Source of the DNA: Deltaproteobacteria bacterium
GTDB lineage: Bacteria; Desulfobacterota; Syntrophobacteria; BM002
Assembly (NCBI GenBank): GCA_017861095.1
Contig: JAGFXI010000016.1
Location: 1 to 14,374 of the forward strand
Direction: 5' to 3'
Length of the DNA: 14,374 nt
Of the stretch, positions 1 through 5,931 are shown piece after piece (position 1 is the first letter of the stretch; each line of letters opens with the position of its first letter). The translations under genes and the position numbers were made by a program. The notes below the pieces were generated by a model that worked only from the letters and a program-made list of their open reading frames with translations, was not told the DNA's origin and did no database searches.

Positions 1-1
1 C

Positions 2-97
2 GAGGACCGCGTGGTCGTCTTCGTGAAGTGGATGTACGCATATTTCACCAGGAAGCGGGGCACACGGATCATCGAGGATTCGTGCCCCTGCGAATAG
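2..97 (+). CDS. C-terminus of probable type II NADH dehydrogenase (FAD-dependent), 5' end outside window
   Basis: Frame 2 is open from the left edge to the TAG at 95-97 and encodes 31 residues. The tail has the pattern DRVVVFVKWMYAYFT followed by RKRGTRII. This resembles the membrane-associated C-terminus of Ndh-type NAD(P)/FAD oxidoreductases, where a hydrophobic segment with W..AYFT is followed by an RG.RLI motif. Those enzymes oxidise NADH at the membrane and pass electrons to quinones. Only the tail is visible and no Rossmann motifs can be checked, so the call rests on recalled family resemblance. The SCPCE ending beyond RII is not something I recognise in the family. Confidence 0.5.
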   Translation, partial: EDRVVVFVKWMYAYFTRKRGTRIIEDSCPCE

Positions 98-232
98 ACG
101 TGAGGAGCGAGGTGAACGGCCGCCCACAGGCGCCGGTGAAGGGTTCGGCGAATCCCGTGTCACCGCAGGATCAAAGCTGGGTAACGGGGAGTCGACCGAC
201 GGTGCATCGCCATTGTGGTAGGAAAATCTCGC

Positions 233-272
233 TTTACTCAATACGCTGAGATAGTTTACTCACGATGCTGAG
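233..272. promoter_or_regulatory. Tandem dyad repeat, candidate operator upstream of the TerC gene
   Basis: Two 18-bp direct repeats lie at 233-250 and 255-272, separated by ATAG. They begin TTTACTCA and end GCTGAG, and 15 of 18 positions agree. Each contains the dyad CTCA-N6-TGAG, so there are two dyads in phase with a 22-bp period, about two helical turns. The block ends 32 bp before the ATG at 305. This layout suits cooperative binding of a dimeric repressor or activator. No regulator family is recognised. Confidence 0.4.
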
Positions 273-304
273 CAATCAATTGGTGGGAAGATGGGAGAGA
301 ACCT

Positions 305-1066
305 ATGGACTGGCTCACCGACCCCAATGTCTGGATAGCGTTCGCGACCCTCACTGCCCTCGAGATCGTCCTCGGGATCGATAACATCGTCTTCATCGCC
401 ATCCTGGCAGGGAAGCTCCCGCGACGCCAGCAGGGAAAAGCGCGTACCATCGGCCTGGCTCTTGCCATGGTGACGCGCATCGCGCTGCTCTTCTCTATCA
501 CCCTCATCATGAAGCTCACCGCGCCGTTTTTCACAGTCTTTCGGGTAGAGATTTCCGGCCGGGATCTCATCCTCATCCTCGGCGGGCTTTTCCTTCTCGC
601 CAAGAGCACCCTGGAGATCCACAACAACCTCGAAGGCCAGGAGAGCCATGGGGCGAGGCAAGTTAGGAAAAAGGCTGTGAGCTTCGGCGGCGTCATCGTC
701 CAGATCATGCTTCTCGATATCGTCTTTTCCCTCGACTCCGTGATTACGGCCATCGGGCTCGCGCAGCAGCTCGCAGTCATGGTCGCGGCGATTATCATCG
801 CCGTCATCGTCATGATGCTGCTCTCGGGAAAGATCAGTGATTTCGTTGACCGGCACCCGACCATCAAGATCCTGGCCCTGAGCTTTCTCCTCCTGATTGG
901 CCTCGCCCTGGTTGGTGAGGGCTTGGACCTCCACATCCCCAAGGGCTACATCTACTTTGCCATGGCCTTCTCCACCTTCGTGGAGATTCTGAACATGAGG
1001 ATACGGAAGGTGAAGCCGGCCCCCGTCGAGCTCCGCCGTCCCAAGAAGGCCAAATTGGCGGAGTGA
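305..1066 (+). CDS. TerC family integral membrane protein (putative metal exporter)
   Basis: A 253-residue polytopic membrane protein. Hydrophobic segments lie near residues 10-34, 49-70, 87-99, 129-152, 156-173, 188-204 and 214-230. The family's intramembrane acidic motifs are present: GIDNIVF near residues 24-30 (D26, N27) and LLDIVFSLDSV near 136-146 (D138, D144). Characterised TerC relatives (E. coli Alx, B. subtilis MeeY and MeeF) export manganese and support metalation of secreted enzymes; others are linked to tellurite resistance. The substrate here is inferred only. The ATG at 305 follows a good Shine-Dalgarno (GGGAGAG at 293-299). The length is that of a plain TerC domain, without the CBS/CorC tail seen in longer relatives. 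A basic tail (KKAKLAE) follows the last helix. The gene appears monocistronic and has its own upstream dyad repeat. Confidence 0.9.
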   Translation: MDWLTDPNVWIAFATLTALEIVLGIDNIVFIAILAGKLPRRQQGKARTIGLALAMVTRIALLFSITLIMKLTAPFFTVFRVEISGRDLILILGGLFLLAKSTLEIHNNLEGQESHGARQVRKKAVSFGGVIVQIMLLDIVFSLDSVITAIGLAQQLAVMVAAIIIAVIVMMLLSGKISDFVDRHPTIKILALSFLLLIGLALVGEGLDLHIPKGYIYFAMAFSTFVEILNMRIRKVKPAPVELRRPKKAKLAE

Positions 1067-1148
1067 TCTCTATCGCAGCAAGAGGGGCGCTGCCCACCAA
1101 ACCGAAGGGTGCCGCCTGTCTGGCCGGCGATGCCCACCCTGCGCTCTC

Positions 1149-1168
1149 GGCCGGTACGGAGACCGGCC
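1149..1168. repeat. Perfect 7-bp hairpin downstream of the TerC gene
   Basis: GGCCGGT and ACCGGCC flank the 6-nt loop ACGGAG. A second short dyad, CCCTAC/GTAGGG, follows at about 1167-1190. The stem is followed by CTACGGGTTTTC, a weak T-run only. It could terminate the TerC transcript, or be one unit of the REP-like GTAGGG/GGCCGGT hairpins scattered in many bacterial genomes. The sequence alone does not separate these. Confidence 0.4.
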
Positions 1169-1189
1169 CTACGGGTTTTCGCACTGTAG

Positions 1190-1399
1190 GGACTCCTTGA
1201 GATCCTCATCCCCACCGAGCGGCACGCCGAGGTGGCTGCCGGCATCATCGAGGACATCCCCCACCTGAGCGGCAACTTGATGCACGATGCCCAGACCGCC
1301 ATACTGACGCGGGAGCAAGGGATCAAGTGGGTTTGCGCGCGGCATACCGATTCCCACCGGTTTCCTTTTCTCGAGCCGTTAGATCCCATGACACTCTAA
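1190..1399 (+). pseudogene. 3' remnant of a VapC-type PIN-domain toxin
   Basis: An open frame with no start codon runs from just after the TAG at 1187-1189 to the TAA at 1397-1399. It encodes about 69 residues, including IPTERHAEVAAGI, HLSGNLMHDAQTAIL and HRFPFLEPLDP. These match the C-terminal half of PIN-domain ribonuclease toxins, where GN..HDA carries an active-site aspartate and TRDTDF...F..L.V.DP ends the fold. Here the expected R-D-T-D-F reads ARHTDS, so a conserved acidic position is histidine. The N-terminal half with the first catalytic aspartate is missing, and no antitoxin gene lies upstream. It is best read as a dead toxin. The PIN type differs from the second remnant at 12.9-13.1 kb. 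Confidence 0.7.
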
Positions 1400-1426
1400 C
1401 CGCGGCTTCTCTTCTCTCCCGCAAAC

Positions 1427-1455
1427 TTGACAAGCAGTTCATCCCGGCAGAGAAT
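1427..1455 (+). promoter_or_regulatory. Possible sigma70 promoter upstream of the sensor kinase
   Basis: TTGACA at 1427-1432 is a consensus -35 box. With 17-bp spacing the -10 box is GAGAAT at 1450-1455, which matches TATAAT at four positions. The next gene on this strand starts about 350 bp further on, beyond a palindromic repeat. This could drive the kinase gene or be a leftover promoter. Confidence 0.25.
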
Positions 1456-1564
1456 CGCTCCCGATGGCTTTGCCGACAGGGGCTTGACTCGCGACCCGAG
1501 GAGGCTCTCTTACGTAATATTTCTCTGTTCCCCGATGGCGTCTGGTGCACAATGGGGCCAGTTG

Positions 1565-1702
1565 CAATGATGTTCACTTAAGGGTCGAAAAGCTCCTAAG
1601 GATTCCAACAATCCCGCAAGAGGCTGTCCGACAACCCCCTCACCCCTACCCTCTCCCCCAAATGGGGGCGAGGGAGCTAGGAAGGACAGTTGTCGGACAG
1701 CC
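1565..1702. repeat. Dispersed palindromic repeat, copy 1
   Basis: This copy starts CAATGATGTTCACTTA (1565-1580) and runs into AGGCTGTCCGACAACCCC (1621-1638). GGCTGTCCGACAAC at 1622-1635 has a perfect 14-bp inverted partner, GTTGTCGGACAGCC, at 1689-1702. Inside are a pyrimidine-rich arm (CCCTCTCCCCC) and a complementary purine-rich arm (GGGGGCGAGGG) around AAAT. The shape is that of a REP or MITE-like element with no coding capacity. A second copy of its left part is at 12693-12765. Confidence 0.75.
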
Positions 1703-1800
1703 GGTGAGGGGGGATTTCCCCGGCCCTGGAGTGGAGCAAGTTCGATCCCCAAGTAAACCGTATTGGGACTAGTTGCCTTGCTTGAGAGACCGAGGCATTG

Positions 1801-4068
1801 ATGATGCGTGCCGACCGAATCAGATTGATGACGTTCTGTGCCCCCGTGCTTTCCTTCATGCTTCTCGCTTGTGGGCCTTGCGCCGGCGTCGCTCACGCGC
1901 AGCCGCAAGGCGCGCTGGGCGAAAAGAACATCCTGATACTGCACACCTATGAATCCAACCTGCCTCTCAATGAACTGGTCGACAGAGGGCTCTCGGCGAC
2001 GCTGGAATCGGGCGGGATAGGGAGTAGGAGTCATTTCTTCGAATACATGGACTTGCTGCGTAATCCCGGCCCCGAACACAGGAAACAGCTGGTAGAGATG
2101 CTGCGTCTACGCTACGGCCAGCGTAACGTCGATTTGATCATTACTACCTTCCCCGAAGCCCTGCAATTCGTATTGAACGAAGGTCGGAGCATCTTTCCTG
2201 ACGTCCCGATCCTCGCCCTGTTTCTTCCGCCTGACTTCAGGACACCGAAGACGAACCGGCGCATCATCGAGCATCGCATCAGACTCGACATGGCCGGCAC
2301 GCTGAAACTCGCGCTGAAGCTTGTTCCCGGGACAAAGTCCGTCTATGTCGTCAACGGGGTCCACGCAAGGGACAAGGTCTTCGAGAATCAGGCTAGACAC
2401 GATTTCAAGCAATGGGAGAACAAACTGGATTTTCGCTACGTGACCGACATGTCCTTGGAGGATGTGCTAGCCACGGTATCCAGCGCACCCCCCGGGACCA
2501 TTATCTTCTTCATATCCGTCTTTGCCGATAGTACCGGAAAGGGCTACAACGCCAGGGATGCGGTCCGAAGACTGAGGGAGGTCTCCACGGTCCCCATTTT
2601 CGGGCTGTACGATACCGCGCTGGGTCACGGAATCGTTGGGGGCTCTCTGGCCAGCTTCGAGCGCATCGGCATCAAGGCAGGCCAACTGGCTCTGGAGATC
2701 CTTGGGATCACCCAAGGCCCGGGGAATACCGCGGCCGTGCTGGATGTGTCCCCCGTGCCGATGTTTGATTGGCGGGAGCTCAGGCACTGGAACCTGAGCA
2801 TGAAGGCGCTGCCTGAGGGAAGCATCGTCGTGAACAAGGAAGTCACCCTTTGGGACCTCAGGTATTACATTATCGGCGCTCTGGCCTTTTGTCTGACGGA
2901 GACCGCTCTTGTTGTTATCTTGATCGCCCAAAGGCGTCGGCGCAGCAGGGCCGAGGAGGCATTGCGCGCAAGCGAACGACAGCTCCGGCTCATGGCCGAT
3001 TCCTTGCCGGTGCTCATCGCCTATATTGACCGGGAGCAGCGCTACCAGTTCAACAACCTTGCCTATGCCAGGTGGTTTGGGATTTCCCGGGATGCCTTGA
3101 GAGGAGCTCCCGTCAGGGAGGTCCTCGGTGACAAGGCCTATGAGGCGATTCGTGGCTACATTGACAGGGCGCTTGCCGGGGAGGAAGTCCAGTTCGAGGC
3201 GGAGCTGACCACCCGGGACGGCTCCAGCCGTTACGTTCAGGCGCTCTGCGTTCCTCATGTTGACGAGAGAGGCGGAGTTCTCGGGATCTATGCCCTCGTC
3301 CATGACGTCACCGAGCACAGGCGGGTTGACCTGGAAATCCAGCGGCAGCGGGACGAGCTTGCCCATGTCTCACGGGTCTCGACCCTGGGAGAGCTCACCG
3401 CCTCGCTGGCCCATGAGATCCATCAACCGCTTGCCGCAATCATGAGTAATGCCCAGGCGGCCCTCCGCTTTCTCGCCCAGGATGAGCCGGACTTCCAGGA
3501 AGTCCGAGATATCCTGGAGGACATTGTCGCGGACGACAGGCGCGCCAACGAAGTTATTCAGCGACTGCGGTCGCTCCTGAGGCGGGCAAGACCTGAGCTG
3601 GCTCCACTTGCCATTAACGAGCTCATCGGGGACGTGCTGACCCTGCTGAAACGGGAGGTGTCTCTCAGGGGCATTACGATCGAGGTGCATCTGGACCCCG
3701 ATCTGCCGCCGGTGGTCGGTGACCGGGTTCAGCTCCAGCAGGTGTTGCTCAACCTCGTCCTCAACGCCGCCGATGCCATGGCAGACATCGCACCGGAATC
3801 CCGGGGGCTCATCATCCGCACCGGGAGAGAGGAGGATGGGAAGGTGAGGGTTGCGGTGCGGGATTTCGGAATCGGGTTGGACGGGCAGAACCTTCACCGT
3901 GCCTTCGAGCCGTTCTACAGCACTAAACCTGAAGGCCTGGGCATGGGCCTTGCGATCAGCCGCTCCATTGTCGAAGCCCATGGCGGGCGGCTGTGGGCCG
4001 CCAATAATCCTGACCGGGGCGCTACCTTCGTGTTCACCGTCCGGATCAGTGATACGGGTGCCGCATGA
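1801..4068 (+). CDS. Membrane sensor histidine kinase with periplasmic substrate-binding-type sensor and PAS domain
   Basis: A 755-residue kinase. Residues 1-31 are a signal or anchor segment. Residues 37 to about 335 resemble the ABC transporter substrate-binding domain used as an extracytoplasmic sensor (ILILHTYE, DLIITTFPEAL, GLYDTALGHGIVGG). One membrane helix lies at about 352-376, ending in RRRR. A PAS domain follows (about 395-508), then a HisKA domain with H538 in LAHEIHQPLAA (most relatives have HEINQPL), then an HATPase domain with N-box (LLNLVLNAADAM), G1 (RDFGIGLD) and G2 (GLGMGLAISRSI) boxes. All catalytic boxes are intact. TTG 1798, ATG 1801 and ATG 1804 are all in frame after GAGG at 1792-1795; 1804 has the best spacing, and I list 1801. 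The stop overlaps the next gene by 4 bp (ATGA), so kinase and regulator are translationally coupled. The ligand is unknown; a small exported solute is the natural guess. Confidence 0.9.
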   Translation: MMRADRIRLMTFCAPVLSFMLLACGPCAGVAHAQPQGALGEKNILILHTYESNLPLNELVDRGLSATLESGGIGSRSHFFEYMDLLRNPGPEHRKQLVEMLRLRYGQRNVDLIITTFPEALQFVLNEGRSIFPDVPILALFLPPDFRTPKTNRRIIEHRIRLDMAGTLKLALKLVPGTKSVYVVNGVHARDKVFENQARHDFKQWENKLDFRYVTDMSLEDVLATVSSAPPGTIIFFISVFADSTGKGYNARDAVRRLREVSTVPIFGLYDTALGHGIVGGSLASFERIGIKAGQLALEILGITQGPGNTAAVLDVSPVPMFDWRELRHWNLSMKALPEGSIVVNKEVTLWDLRYYIIGALAFCLTETALVVILIAQRRRRSRAEEALRASERQLRLMADSLPVLIAYIDREQRYQFNNLAYARWFGISRDALRGAPVREVLGDKAYEAIRGYIDRALAGEEVQFEAELTTRDGSSRYVQALCVPHVDERGGVLGIYALVHDVTEHRRVDLEIQRQRDELAHVSRVSTLGELTASLAHEIHQPLAAIMSNAQAALRFLAQDEPDFQEVRDILEDIVADDRRANEVIQRLRSLLRRARPELAPLAINELIGDVLTLLKREVSLRGITIEVHLDPDLPPVVGDRVQLQQVLLNLVLNAADAMADIAPESRGLIIRTGREEDGKVRVAVRDFGIGLDGQNLHRAFEPFYSTKPEGLGMGLAISRSIVEAHGGRLWAANNPDRGATFVFTVRISDTGAA

Positions 4069-4679
4069 CCGATCCGGAGGCCATTGTATTCGTCGTGGAT
4101 GACGACCCCTCGGTTCGAAGAGCCCTGCAGCGACTGATCAGGTCGGCAGGGTTCACGGTGGAATCGTTCGCTTCAGCTCAGGAGTTTCTCGGGCTTCCCC
4201 GCCCGGATATCCCCGGCTGTCTGGTTCTCGACATCCACATGCCCGGGGTGAGCGGACTCGATCTCCAAGACGAACTCGCTGCGGCGGAGGTCAACCTGCC
4301 CATCATCTTCCTCACGGGCTACGGCACCGTTCCCGCGAGCGTGCGGGCGATGAAGGCCGGGGCTGTCGATTTTCTCGAGAAGCCGGTTGACGACAGAGCC
4401 CTTGTCGTTGCCATCCACCAAGCGGTGGAGAGGAACAGGCGGGCGCGACTGGAGCAGGCCGAGGTCAGAGAAATCCAGCGACGAGTCGAGTCCCTCTCGC
4501 CGAGGGAGCGGGAGGTATTCAGTCTCCTCCTCACCGGGATGCTGAACAAACAAATCGCTTCCGAGCTTGGAACCACGGAGAAGACGATCAAGGTCCATCG
4601 GGGCCGGGTCATGGAGAAGATGCAAGCCGGCTCCATGGCGGAGCTGGTGCGGCTGGCCGGGAAGCTCGGCATGCGCTGA
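4065..4679 (+). CDS. FixJ/NarL-family response regulator (receiver plus LuxR-type HTH)
   Basis: A 204-residue regulator. The receiver domain (about 7-125) has the acidic pocket D12/D13, phosphoacceptor D56 in LVLDIHMPG, T84 and K106. A LuxR/GerE-type helix-turn-helix follows at about 142-195 (LSPREREVFSLLL, NKQIASELGTTEKTIKVHRGRVMEKM). The pattern is closest to FixJ-type regulators, which act as phosphorylation-dependent dimeric activators. The start ATG overlaps the kinase stop, so this is the cognate partner of the upstream kinase. A palindrome 20 bp after the stop codon could be its own binding site. The target genes are not known from sequence. Confidence 0.92.
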   Translation: MTDPEAIVFVVDDDPSVRRALQRLIRSAGFTVESFASAQEFLGLPRPDIPGCLVLDIHMPGVSGLDLQDELAAAEVNLPIIFLTGYGTVPASVRAMKAGAVDFLEKPVDDRALVVAIHQAVERNRRARLEQAEVREIQRRVESLSPREREVFSLLLTGMLNKQIASELGTTEKTIKVHRGRVMEKMQAGSMAELVRLAGKLGMR

Positions 4680-4692
4680 CGATAAGAAATCT

Positions 4693-4716
4693 GGTCCTAT
4701 TGGACCAAGGTCCAAT
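4693..4716. promoter_or_regulatory. Palindromic site after the FixJ-type regulator gene; operator or alternating hairpin
   Basis: ATTGGACCAAGGTCCAAT at 4699-4716 has perfect 8-bp arms around a central AA. A further GGTCC at 4693-4697 can pair with the middle GGACC, giving two mutually exclusive short hairpins. It lies between the two regulator genes, 155 bp before the second. No T-run follows, which argues against an intrinsic terminator. The symmetry suits a dimeric LuxR/FixJ-type protein. Related half-sites are TTGGACC at 13176-13182 and CCTATTGGAC on the minus strand at 7118-7127. Confidence 0.4.
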
Positions 4717-4870
4717 TGCCTTCACCCTCCCATCGTGTGTATCATCCTTCCTAAGCTCAGCGCTATCCGTGGGGATTCCATGGACTGAACTGCCGCTGGG
4801 GCCACCTTAACTACACCTCACTTCCTCCAGCGGGTTCGTTCACGACCTCCTGCAACGGTAGGTCGGAATT

Positions 4871-5266
4871 TTGGTTAAGAGACGTGCAATGATATTCGTG
4901 GTGGATGACGACCTGTCGGTCCGCAAGGCCCTGAAGAGACTGCTCTCCTCGGCAGGCTACGAAGTGACGACCTTCGGTTCCGCTGAGGAGGTGCTGACGT
5001 CCGGTCGGGGCGAAATGCCTGCCGCGTTGGTCATCGACGTGCGGATGCCCGGATTGAGCGGCTTGGAGTTACAGCGAGAGTTGGCGGCCTCAGGCTCGAG
5101 GGTCCCTGTCATCTTCATCACCGCCTATCGGGACGACCAGGCGCAAACCCTCGCCCATCAGGCGGGCGCCGTTGCCTATCTGGAGAAGCCGGTTGATGGT
5201 GAGGTCTTGCTCGGGGCAATCCGCGCCGGTCTCGAACGACAGACCTTCGAGGCACCCGAGGGCTAG
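4871..5266 (+). CDS. Receiver-only response regulator (FixJ receiver paralogue)
   Basis: A 131-residue single receiver domain with D12/D13/D14, phosphoacceptor D56 in LVIDVRMPG, T84 and K106. There is no output domain. I chose the TTG at 4871, which puts every key residue at the same number as in the upstream regulator; a stop lies just upstream at 4859-4861. The alternative ATG at 4889 would remove six residues. Neither start has a strong ribosome-binding site. The receiver is clearly paralogous to the preceding regulator (FVVDDD.SVR.AL.RL..SAG). Single receivers usually act in phosphorelays, as phosphate sinks, or by protein-protein contact. Here it may compete for the same kinase. The 191-bp gap and intervening palindrome suggest it can be transcribed separately. 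Confidence 0.85.
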   Translation: MVKRRAMIFVVDDDLSVRKALKRLLSSAGYEVTTFGSAEEVLTSGRGEMPAALVIDVRMPGLSGLELQRELAASGSRVPVIFITAYRDDQAQTLAHQAGAVAYLEKPVDGEVLLGAIRAGLERQTFEAPEG

Positions 5267-5439
5267 CGCGTAGGGCAGTAATGGCTGGTGTCGTTTCGCT
5301 CCTATTGCGACCATCAAGAACGACTCTATATGCCCCGTTTGCATTCCTCTGTGCGAGAGGGAAGGGCGAGAGTCTTACTTCGGAGCGATGAATCCCTTGA
5401 CTTTATGGCCATTCATTGTTCTAAGGGAGGCCTCTGCTC

Positions 5440-5470
5440 TTGACACGGGGGTGGTATTTGGCTGTATAAA
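5440..5470 (+). promoter_or_regulatory. Strong sigma70-type promoter
   Basis: A perfect -35 TTGACA at 5440-5445 is followed, after 17 bp, by TGTATA at 5463-5468. A better-looking TATAAA at 5465-5470 has 19-bp spacing. Transcription would start near 5475. No ribosome-binding site or open frame follows closely, which points to an RNA product or a long leader. Confidence 0.6.
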
Positions 5471-5474
5471 GTAC

Positions 5475-5558
5475 AAAGGGCAACTCCGGCGTGCCGGGAT
5501 TGCTCACGCCGATCTGACTTCTTACTATTCAGTCCCGTAAGAAGTTGATCTATTTTTT
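5475..5558 (+). ncRNA. Candidate small RNA or leader/attenuator, about 84 nt
   Basis: The segment between the promoter and the terminator can fold in two competing ways. Hairpin A pairs GCAACTCCGG (5480-5489) with CCGGGATTGC (5494-5503) over the loop CGTG, with one mismatch and one G-U. Hairpin B pairs CGGCGTG (5487-5493) with CACGCCG (5505-5511). Hairpin B uses the first base of the terminator's extended stem, so the alternatives could influence termination. No known riboswitch consensus was recognised. It is either a free-standing sRNA or an attenuator for the VWA-OmpA gene 370 bp downstream. Confidence 0.45.
5511..5558 (+). terminator. Intrinsic terminator
   Basis: ACTTCTTAC (5517-5525) pairs perfectly with GTAAGAAGT (5537-5545) over an 11-nt loop. 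The stem is extended by GATC on both sides (5511-5514 and 5547-5550). A run of six T follows at 5553-5558. This is the clearest Rho-independent terminator in the window. Confidence 0.75.
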
Positions 5559-5755
5559 GCAGGAGGCTGCTCGCGGCGGATCGATTACGGCCGGCAGAGA
5601 GCCTGTCTTCAAACTTTTGAGTAGGTACGGGCATCCTAAAAACAGAAGAGGTACGAGCAGATTTTAATTACCGGCCACGCGAGGCTCGCCCTGCAGATTG
5701 TGCTTTGCACACCGCGGGAGTGGGCATGAAGACGGAGGGGGGTGAGATGATCGGT

Positions 5756-5776
5756 GTGATCCACGGCGAGGATCAC
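5756..5776. repeat. 7-bp inverted repeat upstream of the VWA-OmpA gene
   Basis: GTGATCC (5756-5762) and GGATCAC (5770-5776) flank a 7-bp spacer about 155 bp before the next start codon. It may be a protein-binding dyad or a weak hairpin in the leader. No flanking promoter is clear. Confidence 0.25.
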
Positions 5777-5931
5777 CGGGGGTGGAAGGATCGAAACACG
5801 CGCCGCTGAGTTCCTTTCGTCTGTTGGTCTAGGTAGTGAACGCATTGGGGAATGAGCGGCAAGGTTGAAGGGTAGGCAGGCATTCTCAAAAATCTTTGGA
5901 AGTGGAAACCGAATCAAGGAAGGAGCAAGAG

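Larger units (their letters stand above)
1067..1800. other. 734-bp intergenic region with toxin remnant and palindromic repeats
   Basis: No intact gene was found on either strand. The region holds a GC-rich hairpin (1149-1168), a decayed PIN-domain fragment (1190-1399), a possible sigma70 promoter (1427-1455) and a long palindromic repeat (1565-1702). The stretches between these elements contain nothing I can identify. Confidence 0.6.
5267..5931. other. 665-bp intergenic region with a short RNA or attenuator locus
   Basis: No credible protein-coding gene. It holds a promoter, a structured segment and an intrinsic terminator (5440-5558), plus a 7-bp dyad at 5756-5776. A weaker promoter-like pair, TTGACT at 5397-5402 and TCTAAG at 5420-5425, lies just upstream. 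From 5560 to 5931 nothing else is identified apart from the ribosome-binding site of the next gene. Confidence 0.6.

Noticed and set aside
28..249. A 73-codon plus-strand frame at the left edge.
   Set aside because: It overlaps the dehydrogenase tail in another frame, is low-quality sequence and runs into the dyad repeat.
98..304. Possible yybP-ykoY manganese riboswitch upstream of the TerC gene (a GGGGAGT at 187-193).
   Set aside because: Only the short GGGGAGT is present. The closing helix partner and the other conserved loop segments of that riboswitch could not be found before the start codon.
5475..5558. Resemblance of AAAGGGCAA to the start of a GEMM-I (cyclic di-GMP) riboswitch.
   Set aside because: The GAAA-type receptor loop and the downstream GACGCAAAGCC segment are absent, and the hairpins do not follow the GEMM layout.
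5726..5809. A 27-codon frame starting ATGAAGACG with a weak GGGAG upstream.
   Set aside because: Very short, overlaps a dyad, has no recognisable homology and nothing supports translation.
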